64,000 nt of DNA, from assembly GCF_016862175.1 (NCBI RefSeq), contig NZ_BOML01000002.1, positions 183,110 through 247,109 on the forward strand. The letters run 5' to 3'. This DNA comes from Paractinoplanes durhamensis (GTDB taxonomy: Bacteria; Actinomycetota; Actinomycetes; Mycobacteriales; Micromonosporaceae). The translations under genes and the position numbers were made by a program. Within the stretch, counting starts at the first letter, position 1. Every line of letters starts with the position of its first letter. Shown here one piece after another: positions 21,520 through 30,138 of this stretch. The notes under the pieces are model-generated. The model had not been told where the DNA came from. It did no database searches and saw nothing but the letters and a program-made list of their open reading frames with translations.

Positions 21520-21941
21520 GCGACCAGGTCGCGAGCGCGCTGGCCGCCGAGGAGGCGGCCATCTACGCGTACGGGGTGATCGGCGTGAAGCTGTCGGCCA
21601 AGGCCGAGGTGGCCGAGGCCCGCGGCGCCGAACAGGAACACCGGGAACGGCGGGACTGGCTGATCGGCAAGCTGGCCGAGAGCAGCGCGACCCCGGGGCC
21701 GGCGCCGGCCGGCTACGAGCTGCCGTTCGCGGTGGCCGACCGGGCGACCGCGCTGGAGCTGGCCATCCACATCGAGGACGGGGTCGCCCAGTCGTGGCGG
21801 CCGGTGCTCGGGGCGACCCGGGACGCCGACCGGAGCACCGCGCTGGCCGCCCTGACCGACTCGGCGGTGCGCGCCGTCCGGTGGCGCCGGCTGGCCGCGG
21901 TGACGCCGCTGACAATGGCGTTCCCCGGGAGGGCAAGCTAA
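21516..21941 (+). CDS. DUF4439 ferritin-like domain protein
   Basis: A 141-residue cytoplasmic-looking protein with the DUF4439 pattern: ALAAEEAAIYAYGVIGVKL, then AEQEHRERRDWL, and a C-terminal IHIEDGVAQSWRPVLGATRD...VRAVRWRRLAA. The Glu and ExxH residues in two long helices are placed as in ferritin-like di-metal folds. The ATG overlaps the stop of the preceding lipoprotein gene. The pair recurs in actinobacteria near rimP. Enzymatic or storage activity has not been established as far as I know. Confidence 0.8.
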   Translation: MSDQVASALAAEEAAIYAYGVIGVKLSAKAEVAEARGAEQEHRERRDWLIGKLAESSATPGPAPAGYELPFAVADRATALELAIHIEDGVAQSWRPVLGATRDADRSTALAALTDSAVRAVRWRRLAAVTPLTMAFPGRAS

Positions 21942-22013
21942 ACCCGATTCGTCCGTTTCCGTGCTCCGCGTCGGTCACCTTCCGTAGAAACATGGAGGGC
22001 AGAGAATGACGGT

Positions 22014-22718
22014 GTGCTCGAGGAGATCGACGTTTCACCGCGGGGGCACCTGGCGGTGCGCCTGCGTGACGTGATCGAACGGCGATGGTCGGCCGAGGTC
22101 CAGGCGATCGGGGTGCACGGGTCGCTCGCGCACGGCGACGACCGCGACGGCAGCGACGTGAACGTGCTGGTCGTGACGTACCGCGCGGGGGCCGGGCCGA
22201 AGCCGGCGCTGCGCAAGGTCGACGGCACGCTGGTCGACCTCGAGGTGGTCACCGGGGACGAGGGGCTGCGGCGGGCGCGGGAGCTGACCTCCCGCTGGCC
22301 GCTCGACGCCGACCGCTACGTGACCACCCGGCCGCTGCACGATCCGCGCGGATGGTTCGCCCGGCTGCGCGACACCCACCTGACCCGGCTGGCCGAGGCC
22401 CGGCCGCCCGAGTTCAGCACGCTGGCCCGGCACAACTGGGCGCTCGCCTCGGCGGCGCACACCCGCGCGGTGCGGCTCGCCGAGTGGTATGAGACGGACG
22501 CCGCGCTCGTGATGATCGCCGAGGCCCGGCTGCACATCGCGCTGGTCACCGGCCTGCTGACCCGGACCTATTTCCGCAACGCGGCCGACGCGGTGAAGCG
22601 CACCGGGGTGGCCGGCGCCGACATGCAGGAGCTCAGCACGATCCTGAAGGAGCACGCCGAGGAGCTGGCGGCCCGGGGCCGGCCGGTGGACGGAAACCTG
22701 GGCGCGCTGTTCGAGTAA
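22014..22718 (+). CDS. nucleotidyltransferase-fold protein
   Basis: A 234-residue protein with an N-terminal MNT-like nucleotidyltransferase motif, AIGVHGSLAHGDDRDGSDVNVLVV (residues about 31-54), and a later VDLEVV that would supply the third acidic residue; the C-terminal half is helical and resembles HEPN/KNTase C-terminal regions. In active enzymes the motif is usually DxD; here the second position is Asn (SDVN), so catalysis may be lost or altered. The start is GTG, with GGAGGG about 20 bases upstream. The gene stands alone. Possible roles include an antitoxin-like or regulatory nucleotidyltransferase; not assignable. Confidence 0.75.
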   Translation: MLEEIDVSPRGHLAVRLRDVIERRWSAEVQAIGVHGSLAHGDDRDGSDVNVLVVTYRAGAGPKPALRKVDGTLVDLEVVTGDEGLRRARELTSRWPLDADRYVTTRPLHDPRGWFARLRDTHLTRLAEARPPEFSTLARHNWALASAAHTRAVRLAEWYETDAALVMIAEARLHIALVTGLLTRTYFRNAADAVKRTGVAGADMQELSTILKEHAEELAARGRPVDGNLGALFE

Positions 22719-22812
22719 GAGCAGCAGCGCAACCGGGCAAGCCCACCGCAGGCACGACGGACGCGGGAGGCGGGGACGGCCACGAATCGGCGGTGACGCT
22801 GAGACCGCGTAC

Positions 22813-23508
22813 TCAAGAAATGCCGACGCCGATCCACGTGCCGATGCCATAGGTGATCGCGGCGGCGAAGCCGCCCAGGGCGAGTTGGCGCAGGCCGCTG
22901 GACCACCACCGGTTGGCCGTGAAGCGGGCGACGACGGCGCCGGCGCCGAAGAGACCGAGGCCGCCGATGCCGAGTGCGAGCCACAGGCTGTCGCTGCCGA
23001 GAAGGTAGCTGAGCAGCGGAATCAGGGCACCGATCGAGAAACAGACGAACGACGAACCGGCCGCGGTCCACGGGCTGGGCAGTTCGTCCGGGACCACGCC
23101 CAGCTCCTCCTGCGCGTGCACCCGCAACGCCAGCTCGGGGTTGTCGCGCAGCACATCGGCGACCATCTGGGCCAGGTGCACCGGCAGGCCGCGGGCGGTC
23201 CAGGCGGCGACCAGCTCGGCCGCCTCGCCCTCCGGATTGACCTCGAGCTCGTGCCGTTCCTTGGCCAGCTCGGCGGCGACCTGGTCGTTCTGGGTGCGGA
23301 CGCTGGTGTATTCGCCCAGGCCCATCGAGATCGCGCCGGCCACCAGCCCGGCCACCCCGGTCAGCACCAGCGTGCGATGCGCGACCCCGCCGCCGCCCAC
23401 GCCGGCGATCAACGCGATGTTGGTGACCAGGCCGTCCATCGCGCCGAACGTCGCCGCCCGCAGCCAGCCGCCGGAGACGTCGGCATGGTGCTCCGCAACG
23501 GCAGTCAC
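22813..23508 (-). CDS. VIT1/CCC1 family iron/manganese transporter
   Basis: A 231-residue membrane protein with the VIT signature near its start ([25 protein letters not shown]), [18 protein letters not shown], an [13 protein letters not shown] cytoplasmic metal-binding-type segment, and C-terminal hydrophobic helices. The family moves Fe2+ or Mn2+ out of the cytosol. The GTG at 23508 overlaps the map stop by four bases (GTGA), so it is translationally coupled to map; the longer frame upstream lies inside map and is not used. Confidence 0.9.
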   Translation of the reverse strand: MTAVAEHHADVSGGWLRAATFGAMDGLVTNIALIAGVGGGGVAHRTLVLTGVAGLVAGAISMGLGEYTSVRTQNDQVAAELAKERHELEVNPEGEAAELVAAWTARGLPVHLAQMVADVLRDNPELALRVHAQEELGVVPDELPSPWTAAGSSFVCFSIGALIPLLSYLLGSDSLWLALGIGGLGLFGAGAVVARFTANRWWSSGLRQLALGGFAAAITYGIGTWIGVGIS

Positions 23509-24362
23509 GGGAGGGTCAGGATCTCGGCGCCATCCTCGGTCACCACCAGGGTGTGCTCGAACTGGGCGGTCCACCGGCGGTCCTTGGTGACCACCGTCCA
23601 GCCGTCGCCCCACAGGTCGTACTCGTGGGTGCCGAGGGTGATCATCGGCTCGATGGTGAAGGTCATCCCCTCCTCGATCACCGTGTCGAGGCGCGGGTTG
23701 TCGTAGTGCGGGATGTAGAGACCGGAGTGGAACGTCTCGCCGATGCCGTGGCCGGTGAAGTCGCGGACGACGCCGTAGCCGAAGCGGCGCGCGTACGCCT
23801 CGATGACCCGGCCGATCACGTTGATCGGGCGGCCGGGGGCGACCGCGCGGATGCCGCGCATCATCGCCTCGTGGGTGCGCTCGACCAGCAGGCGCGCCTC
23901 CTCGCCGACCTCGCCCACGCAGAACGTGGCGTCGGTGTCGCCGTGCACCCCGTCGAGGTAGGCGGTGACGTCGACGTTGATGATGTCGCCGTCCTCGAGC
24001 ACGGTCGAGTCGGGGATGCCGTGGCAGATCACCTCATTGAGCGACGTGCAGCACGACTTCGGGAAACCCTTGTAGCCCAGCGTCGACGGGTAGGCGCCGT
24101 GGTCGAGGATGAACTCGTGCACCACCCGGTCGATCTCGTCGGTGGTGACGCCCGGCTTGCAGTGCTCCCCGGCGAGCTGGGTCGCCTGCGCCGCTATCCG
24201 CCCGGCGATCCGCATCTTCTCGATGGTCTCGGGGGTCTGCACGTGCGAGCCGCGCCATTCCTTCGGGCGCTTCTTGCCGACGTACTCGGGACGGACTATC
24301 TGCGCCGGGACCGCCCGCCAGGGCGACTGCTTTCCCGGCACCAGTGGGGCGCGCACGGTCAT
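23505..24362 (-). CDS. map: type I methionine aminopeptidase
   Basis: Removes N-terminal Met from nascent proteins. The 285-residue enzyme shows the metal ligands expected for the family: Asp in [18 protein letters not shown] (two Asp), His in [11 protein letters not shown], Glu in FTIEPMI and Glu in QFEHTLVV. The N-terminal extension ([28 protein letters not shown]) is the SH3-binding-like linker typical of actinobacterial MAP1c. ATG start. It precedes the coupled VIT-type transporter. Confidence 0.96.
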   Translation of the reverse strand: MTVRAPLVPGKQSPWRAVPAQIVRPEYVGKKRPKEWRGSHVQTPETIEKMRIAGRIAAQATQLAGEHCKPGVTTDEIDRVVHEFILDHGAYPSTLGYKGFPKSCCTSLNEVICHGIPDSTVLEDGDIINVDVTAYLDGVHGDTDATFCVGEVGEEARLLVERTHEAMMRGIRAVAPGRPINVIGRVIEAYARRFGYGVVRDFTGHGIGETFHSGLYIPHYDNPRLDTVIEEGMTFTIEPMITLGTHEYDLWGDGWTVVTKDRRWTAQFEHTLVVTEDGAEILTLP

Positions 24363-24429
24363 TCACCCAGCCTATCGTCGGCGACGGCCGGGCCGGTTCT
24401 TGCTGCTCCCCGGGAGGCTGTGAAATCGT

Positions 24430-24747
24430 ATGTTCGTGGATCAAGACGGTCCGGACCCCAACTTCTCGGCCACCACCGCCGTGGCCGACGGCATCGCCAC
24501 GGTGACCGTGACGGGCGAGGTCGACATGTCGACCGCCGACGCGATGGTTCGTGCCGCCACCAAGGACGCCGCGCCCGCCGCGACCCTCGACCTGCGACAG
24601 GTCACGTTCTTCGACTCGGCCGCCATCCACGCGGTGCTCCAGCTGGCCGAGCAGCTCGGCAGCGGGCTGACCGTGCTGCCGTCGACCCAGGTCCGCCGGG
24701 TGCTGGAGATCTCGGGCTTGGCCGGCCAGCCCTGGCTCAGCGACTGA
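24430..24747 (+). CDS. STAS-domain anti-sigma factor antagonist
   Basis: A 105-residue single-domain protein of the SpoIIAA/RsbV type: TVTGEVDMSTADAM, LDLRQVTFFDSAAIHAVLQL with the phosphorylatable Ser after Asp, and a C-terminal RRVLEISGL. When dephosphorylated, such proteins free sigma factors by binding their anti-sigma kinases. It is convergent with, and overlaps by 11 bases, the gene for a protein that contains both a SpoIIE-type phosphatase and an RsbW-type kinase domain, a likely partner. ATG start with GGGAGG upstream. Confidence 0.92.
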   Translation: MFVDQDGPDPNFSATTAVADGIATVTVTGEVDMSTADAMVRAATKDAAPAATLDLRQVTFFDSAAIHAVLQLAEQLGSGLTVLPSTQVRRVLEISGLAGQPWLSD

Positions 24748-27700
24748 TCGGACGGCGCAGGGTCACCGCGGTGCCGCTGTCGCGGCGGGCCACCGAGAGT
24801 TCGGTCAACGCGCCGATCATGGCCAGGCCACGCCCGCGGAAGCCGCCCGCCGACGCCGGTCGCCACCGCCCCGAGTCGCGCACGGTGACCACCACCGCGT
24901 CGTCGTCGACCGAGGCCTCGACCGTGATCAGCGGCTCGGCCGGCTCGACCGGGTGCTCGATCGCGTTGGCGGCGGCCTCGGAGACCGCCACCGTCAGGTC
25001 GAACACGTCGGCCTCCGGCACGCCGTAACCGGTGAGGAAGTCCTCCAGCCGGCGGCGCAGTGCACTGAGCCGGGTCGGGTCGGCCGGCAGCCGCATCACG
25101 AACTCGCGGGGCTCGGTGGCCTGCAGCGCGAGCAGGGCGATGTCGTCGCGCCGCGGGCGCTGGGCCGCGTTGGCCAGCAGTGCGTCGAGCAGCTCCTCGA
25201 CGTGGTCGGCCGGCTTCGCGGCGGCGGTCAGCAACTCGGCGAGGCCGGTGTCGATGCCGATCCGGCGGTCCTCGACCAGGCCGTCGGTGAACAGCAACAG
25301 CCGGCTGCCGGGGCGCAGCTCGGCCTCGACGGTGGGGTATTCGGCGACGGCGAGCGCGCCGATCGGCGGGCCCAGCGCGGTGCGGTAGAGGAACTCGCCC
25401 GGCTGCCCGGGGCGGACCACCACCGGCGGCGGGTGCCCGGCCGAGGAGTAGTGCAGCTGGCCGATCGCCGGGTCGAAGCGCACGCAGACGACCGTGGCGA
25501 ACTGCCGCCGGCCCAGGTTGTCGACCAGCCGGTTGAGCCTGGTCAGCGCCTCACCGCAGTCGAAGCCCTCGAGGATGTACGCCCGCAGTGCGTTCCGCAG
25601 CTGTCCCATCCCGGCCGCCGCCTGTACGCCCTTGCCGACCACGTCGCCGATCACCAGGAACAGCCGGTCCTGGTGATCGGCGATCACGTCGTACCAGTCG
25701 CCGCCGACCTCGGCCTCGCTACTGCCGGGCAGGTAGCGGCTGGCCACGATGGCGCCGGGCACCCGGGGCAGCGACGGCGGCAGCAGGCTGTGCTGCAGGG
25801 TGGTGGCGATCCGGTGCTCGGCCTCGTAGAGCCGGGCGTTCGCCAGCCGCAGGCCGATCAGCCGGGCCAGCTGGGTGAGCAGGGCGGGCTCGGGTGGACC
25901 GTCCGAGGAGGACCAGACCCGCAGCTCGCCGACCGCCGTGCCGGAGGTGTCCGGCAGGGCCAGCCGCACGTCCGGGCCGGCCAGCGGGTCGCCGCCACCG
26001 TCCGCCTCGGCCCGCGCACCGGCCGCGGTCACCACCACCCGGCCGGCGCCGGTCATCGCCTGCACGTGCCGGGCGGCCACGTCGAGCACCTCGGCGGTGG
26101 TGCGCACGGTGCTGACCGCGGTGGCCGTGTCGACCAGGCCGCGCAGCCGGCTGATCACCTGCCGGCGGGCCTGCCCGAGGTCGAGGTTGGCCCGCACCCG
26201 GGCGGTCAGGTCCCGCGCCGTGAACGGCTTCACCAGGTAGTCGTCGGCGCCGGCGGCCAGGCCCTCGCCGGACGCCTCCTCGCCGGCCCGGGCGGAGAGC
26301 ACCACGATCGGCACGTTGCGGGTGCGGTCGTCGGCGCGCAGCGCGGCGATCAGGCCGAAGCCGTCCAGCCGGGGCATCATCACGTCGGTCAGCACCAGGT
26401 CGAACGACTCGCGCTCGACCAGCTCGAGGGCGTCCCGGCCGTCGACCGCGGTGGTCACGTGCCAGTGCGGGCGCAGCAGCCGGGCCACGTGGTCGCGCAG
26501 GTCGACGTTGTCGTCGACGAGCAGGATGCGGCCGGGCCGGTCGGTCACCGTCGCCTCGGCCGGCTCGTCGTCGCGCAGCCAGGACGAGGCCTCCTCCTGG
26601 AACAGCCGGGGCGCGACGTCGGTGACCACCAGCGCTCCCGCCGAGCCGAGCCGGTCCTCGGGGAGGTGCGCCGTCCCCAGTGGAATGCGGACGGTGAAGA
26701 CGCTCCCCCGGCCCAGCTCACTCTCCGCACTCACCGAGCCGCCGTGTAGCTCGGCCAACTCGCGCACCAGGGCGAGTCCGATGCCGGTGCCCTCGTGGGT
26801 GCGCGACCAGACCCCGGTCACCCGGTGGAACCGGTCGAACAGCAGCGGCTGCTCCTCCGGCGGCACGCCGGCCCCGGTGTCCCGCACGGTCAGCACGGCC
26901 TGACCGCCGTCGGCGTGCATGCCGACCGCGATCCGGCCGGACCGGGTGAACTTGACCGCGTTGGAGAGCAGGTTGAGAACGATCTTCTCCCACATCTCCC
27001 GGTCGACGTGCACCGGTTCCGGCAGCGCCGGGGTGTCCACCACCAGCTCCAGTTCGGCCCGCTCGACCGCCGACCGGAACGTGCTCGCCAGTCGCGCCGT
27101 GTAGTCGGCCAGATCCGTCGGACGGTAGCGAGCCCGCATCCGGCCCGACTCCAGCTGGGAGAAGTCCAGCACCGTGTTGACCAGCTTCAGCAGGCGCAGG
27201 CCGTTGCGCTGCATCGGCAACAGCCGGGCCCGCTCGGCGGCCGGCAGCGACGGGTCGTCGAGCAGGTCCTCCAGCGGTCCGAGGATCAGGGTCAGCGGGG
27301 TGCGGAACTCGTGACTCACGTTGGAGAAGAAGTTGGTCTTGAGCTGGTCGATGGCGGCCAGCTCGGCGGCCCGGGCCCGTTCCTGCTCGTAGGCGCGCAC
27401 GTTCGCCACCGCCCGGGAGATCTGCGCGGCCGTCAGTTCCAGGAAGTCCCGGTAGCCGCGGTCCAGCGCGATGAACCGGCTCACCCCGACGATCAGCGCC
27501 CCGTACCTCGAGGCCCCGATGCCGACCGGAAGCACCAGCGCGTCGTCGGCCGCGGTCGGCGGCGGGTCGGTGATCTCCCGCAGCGGGATCCGGCCGTCGG
27601 CCGGGACCGCCGGGATCTCGGCCGGGTCGAGCACCAGCCGGGCGAACGGGAGATCCGCCGGATTGTCGCGGAACACGTCGGCCAGGTCGGCGACCAGGGC

Positions 27701-28261
27701 GGCCTCGTCCAGCGAGTCGGCCAGCCGGGACCCGAGGGCGCTCAGCGTGCGGGTGCGGCGCTCACCGAGCACCCGGAACGTGGTGTCGGTGACGATGCAG
27801 AACAGCCCGCGGACCTCGCCGTCGGCCCTCCGGATCGGATCGTAGGAGACGTCGAAGTACGACTCCTCGAGGAAGCCGTGCCGCTCCAGCCAGAACGGAT
27901 GGTCCGGCGCGAAGAACGCGGTGTCCTGCGCGAACACCCCGTCGAACAGCTCCTCCAGCACCGCCCACGTCTCGCTCCACATCTTCCGGCACGGCTGGCC
28001 CACGTTGCCGGGATGCTTGGTGCCGAGCGCCGGGATGTAGGCGTCGTTGTAGAGAGCGCAATACTCCGGCCCGAAGAAGATGATGATCTGGGTCCGCGAC
28101 GCGAGCATCGTCGCGACCGACGTGACCAACTCGTCGGGCCAGGTCTCCGGCGGTCCGAGCGGGCTGGTCGACCAGTCCAGCTCCAGCATCCGCCGGCCCA
28201 TCTGGCCGCCACGCTCGAACGCGGTCCGCAACTGCGGCGGCATCTCCCGGCCATCCGTCAC
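24737..28261 (-). CDS. multidomain PAS/GAF-histidine kinase-receiver-SpoIIE phosphatase-RsbW kinase fusion
   Basis: About 1,174 residues. In order: a PAS-like sensor (LGPPETWPDEL...FFGPEYCALYNDAY), a GAF-like region, HisKA with FSNVSHEFRTPLTLILGPLE (His near residue 314), HATPase (NLLSNAVKFTRSG, DTGAGV, GTGIGLALVREL), a receiver with LTDVMMPRLDG (Asp near 626), a second GAF-like region, a SpoIIE PP2C phosphatase (GGDWYD near 857, GDVVGKG, FTDGLVED near 995), and a C-terminal RsbW-type ATPase (SEAAANAIEH near 1097, GGFRGRGLAMI). It combines two-component and partner-switching modules in one chain. The start is uncertain: GTG 28261, ATG 28243 and ATG 28339 are all possible. Confidence 0.92.
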   Translation of the reverse strand: MTDGREMPPQLRTAFERGGQMGRRMLELDWSTSPLGPPETWPDELVTSVATMLASRTQIIIFFGPEYCALYNDAYIPALGTKHPGNVGQPCRKMWSETWAVLEELFDGVFAQDTAFFAPDHPFWLERHGFLEESYFDVSYDPIRRADGEVRGLFCIVTDTTFRVLGERRTRTLSALGSRLADSLDEAALVADLADVFRDNPADLPFARLVLDPAEIPAVPADGRIPLREITDPPPTAADDALVLPVGIGASRYGALIVGVSRFIALDRGYRDFLELTAAQISRAVANVRAYEQERARAAELAAIDQLKTNFFSNVSHEFRTPLTLILGPLEDLLDDPSLPAAERARLLPMQRNGLRLLKLVNTVLDFSQLESGRMRARYRPTDLADYTARLASTFRSAVERAELELVVDTPALPEPVHVDREMWEKIVLNLLSNAVKFTRSGRIAVGMHADGGQAVLTVRDTGAGVPPEEQPLLFDRFHRVTGVWSRTHEGTGIGLALVRELAELHGGSVSAESELGRGSVFTVRIPLGTAHLPEDRLGSAGALVVTDVAPRLFQEEASSWLRDDEPAEATVTDRPGRILLVDDNVDLRDHVARLLRPHWHVTTAVDGRDALELVERESFDLVLTDVMMPRLDGFGLIAALRADDRTRNVPIVVLSARAGEEASGEGLAAGADDYLVKPFTARDLTARVRANLDLGQARRQVISRLRGLVDTATAVSTVRTTAEVLDVAARHVQAMTGAGRVVVTAAGARAEADGGGDPLAGPDVRLALPDTSGTAVGELRVWSSSDGPPEPALLTQLARLIGLRLANARLYEAEHRIATTLQHSLLPPSLPRVPGAIVASRYLPGSSEAEVGGDWYDVIADHQDRLFLVIGDVVGKGVQAAAGMGQLRNALRAYILEGFDCGEALTRLNRLVDNLGRRQFATVVCVRFDPAIGQLHYSSAGHPPPVVVRPGQPGEFLYRTALGPPIGALAVAEYPTVEAELRPGSRLLLFTDGLVEDRRIGIDTGLAELLTAAAKPADHVEELLDALLANAAQRPRRDDIALLALQATEPREFVMRLPADPTRLSALRRRLEDFLTGYGVPEADVFDLTVAVSEAAANAIEHPVEPAEPLITVEASVDDDAVVVTVRDSGRWRPASAGGFRGRGLAMIGALTELSVARRDSGTAVTLRRPISR

Positions 28262-28411
28262 GGTTCTGCACCGTAACACCGTCCACAACACCGGAACCTC
28301 TTTCGGGGTACGCGTCGGGACGTCCCCCACCGCAGCCATGGCCGAACCCGGCCCCAGCGGCCGGGCCGTCGCTGGTCACGGCCGTCCCGGGCCACCGGCC
28401 GGGCGAATGGT

Positions 28412-29164
28412 TCAGCGGCGCGCGAACTCGCGCCGGGCGAGGCCCGAGCGCTCCGCGGCGGCCTCCGCCAGCGCGGTGAAGACCCGCAGGTCGGCGGTCC
28501 GCTCGGGGTGCCACTGCACGCCGAGGGCGAACGTGTGGTTCGCGCTCTCGATGATCTCCACGATCCGGTCGTCCGGGCACCAGCCGACCGGGGTGAACTT
28601 GCCCGGGTCGTCGACCGCCTGATGGTGGAAGGAGTTGACCACCAGGCGCGGGCCGAGCAGGTCGTGCGCCCGCGAACCGGGCTCGATCACCACGTCGTGC
28701 CGGCCGTACGCGGCGGCGTCGGCGGCGAGCGGGTCGGTGCCGGCCGCGGCCTGGTGCAGCTCGTTGCCGGTCAGGTCGGGCAGGTGCTGATGCAGGGTGC
28801 CGCCGCCGGCCACCGCCATCACCTGCATGCCGCGGCACACCCCGAGGATCGGCAGGTCGCGGTCGAGCGCGGCCTTCATCAGCATCATCTCGGAGGCGTC
28901 GCGCGCCGCGTCGGTGTCGGTCGCCGGGTGCCGCTCGGCTCCCCAGTGCGCCGGGTCGACGTCGCCGCCGCCGGAGAAGACGATCCCGTCCAGCGAATCC
29001 AGCACGTCGATGTCCGGGTCGTCCGGGGTGATCAGCACGGCCCGTCCGCCGGTGGCATGCACGGCCCGGACATAGGTCATCGGGAGCATTCCCGCCATCA
29101 GGTCGTTGTTGCTGTACTGCACCTGCTGGGCGTACGCGGTCATGCCGATCAGTGGCCTACGCAT
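28412..29164 (-). CDS. gamma-glutamyl-gamma-aminobutyrate hydrolase family protein (PuuD-like), copy 1
   Basis: A 250-residue class I glutamine-amidotransferase-fold hydrolase: nucleophile elbow LGVCRGMQVMAVAGG (Cys near residue 110), substrate loop LHQHLPDLTGNELHQ and the His/Glu dyad in ALGVQWHPE. PuuD-type enzymes cleave the gamma-glutamyl amide bond of gamma-glutamylated intermediates, releasing glutamate. ATG start with GGAGGAA eight bases upstream. It is the last gene of the minus-strand amine cluster and a paralogue of its immediate upstream neighbour. Confidence 0.92.
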   Translation of the reverse strand: MRRPLIGMTAYAQQVQYSNNDLMAGMLPMTYVRAVHATGGRAVLITPDDPDIDVLDSLDGIVFSGGGDVDPAHWGAERHPATDTDAARDASEMMLMKAALDRDLPILGVCRGMQVMAVAGGGTLHQHLPDLTGNELHQAAAGTDPLAADAAAYGRHDVVIEPGSRAHDLLGPRLVVNSFHHQAVDDPGKFTPVGWCPDDRIVEIIESANHTFALGVQWHPERTADLRVFTALAEAAAERSGLARREFARR

Positions 29165-29212
29165 TCGCTGGGTTCCTCCTCGTCCCGTTCTTCGGCAAAG
29201 GTGGTGTATCGC

Positions 29213-29896
29213 TTAGCCGGCCGCCTCCACGAGCGCGCCGAACAGTCGCTGGTCCCGGGTGACCTCAGGGTGCCACTGCACGCCAAGCACGAACCGCCGG
29301 TCCGGGGCCTCGACCGCCTCGGCCAGCCCGTCCTCGGTGCGGCCGGTGACCCGCAGCGTGCCCGGGTCGGCCACGCCCTGGTGGTGGTAGCAGTGGATGC
29401 CGAGGTCGTCGCCCATCAGCTTGGCGATCAGGCTGCCGCCCTCGAACCGGGCCTCGTGCTCGCCGTAGACGCCGGGCGCCGGGCGGTGCTGCTCGTGGCC
29501 GAGCACATCGGGCAGATGCTGGTGCAGGGTGCCGCCGGTCGCGACCGCCAGCACCTGCATGCCCCGGCAGACGCCGAGGACCGGCAGGTCCAGCTCCAAG
29601 GCCTTGCGGACCAGCAGGAACTCACCCGCATCCCGCTCGGGGCGGGACTCGGTGAGCGGGGCCGGCTCGGCGCCGTAGCGGCCGGGCTCGATGTCGGGGC
29701 CGCCCGCCAGCAGCAGGCCGTCGAGCACCCGGAGCACGTCGGCATCCCGCTCGTCGGGCGGGAGGATCACCGCGCGGCCGCCGGCCAGCTCGACCGCGGC
29801 CACGTAGTCGTTCGGGATCAGCGCCGTGGACACCTCGTGCCAGACGCCCCACGTGGCGGGCACCACGTACGAGGTTATGCCGATGATCGGGCGCAT
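29213..29896 (-). CDS. gamma-glutamyl-gamma-aminobutyrate hydrolase family protein (PuuD-like), copy 2
   Basis: A 227-residue paralogue of the downstream gene with the same motifs: LGVCRGMQVLAVATGGTLHQHLPDVLGHEQH and VLGVQWHPEVTRDQRLF. Forty-eight bases separate the two. Two tandem copies may split substrates (for example different gamma-glutamyl amides) or reflect recent duplication with divergence. ATG start with a close GGTGGAG; a TACGGT hexamer just upstream could make an internal near-leaderless transcript. The 242-base gap before it contains the structured elements described separately. Confidence 0.92.
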   Translation of the reverse strand: MRPIIGITSYVVPATWGVWHEVSTALIPNDYVAAVELAGGRAVILPPDERDADVLRVLDGLLLAGGPDIEPGRYGAEPAPLTESRPERDAGEFLLVRKALELDLPVLGVCRGMQVLAVATGGTLHQHLPDVLGHEQHRPAPGVYGEHEARFEGGSLIAKLMGDDLGIHCYHHQGVADPGTLRVTGRTEDGLAEAVEAPDRRFVLGVQWHPEVTRDQRLFGALVEAAG

Positions 29897-29982
29897 CGCT
29901 CCACCGTAGTCAGATCATGTTTCAGCGTGGACTCAATTAGCGCGGCGGGCGCGTCGCCGGAGTCCGGCGGCCTGAGATGGGT

Positions 29983-30017
29983 GCGCGGCGTCACCTCGGA
30001 CTGAGGTGGCGCCGCGC
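29983..30017. terminator. 15-bp GC-rich hairpin in the amine cluster
   Basis: Arms GCGCGGCGtCACCTC and GAGGTGgCGCCGCGC around the loop GGACT. On the plus strand the internal t-g pair is a wobble, giving a continuous 15-bp stem; on the minus strand it is one C-A mismatch. No T run follows either way. It could terminate read-through between the SDR gene and copy 2 of the hydrolase, or stabilise an RNA end. Confidence 0.5.
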
Positions 30018-30053
30018 CCGGGTCCGTCTGACCCACCTACACAGGGATCCGTG

Positions 30054-30108
30054 CCTGCGCCGGCGGGGATTCGACCCCTGCGTCCGGATCAATCGGACGT
30101 AACACAGG
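30054..30108 (-). ncRNA. candidate three-helix-junction RNA element
   Basis: On the minus strand the sequence can fold into a closing helix CCTGTG/CGCAGG (with one U-G wobble that would be a mismatch on the other strand), a 6-bp hairpin CGTCCG/CGGACG with a 7-base loop ATTGATC, and a GGGG/CCCC hairpin with loop TCGAAT. It starts 31 bases past the SDR stop and ends about 157 bases before the hydrolase copy 2 start. It resembles a T-arm locally but lacks a tRNA cloverleaf. It may be a regulatory or 3'-end RNA element; fold inferred by eye only. Confidence 0.3.
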
Positions 30109-30138
30109 TCGTTCCCCGGGTAATGGCGGGTTGAAACA

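Noticed and set aside
30054..30108. A tRNA or tmRNA 3' end, suggested by the GGGGTCGAATCCCC stretch
   Set aside because: The T-loop position before TCGA is G rather than T, no acceptor stem pairs, and the space between the two hairpins is too short for a variable loop.
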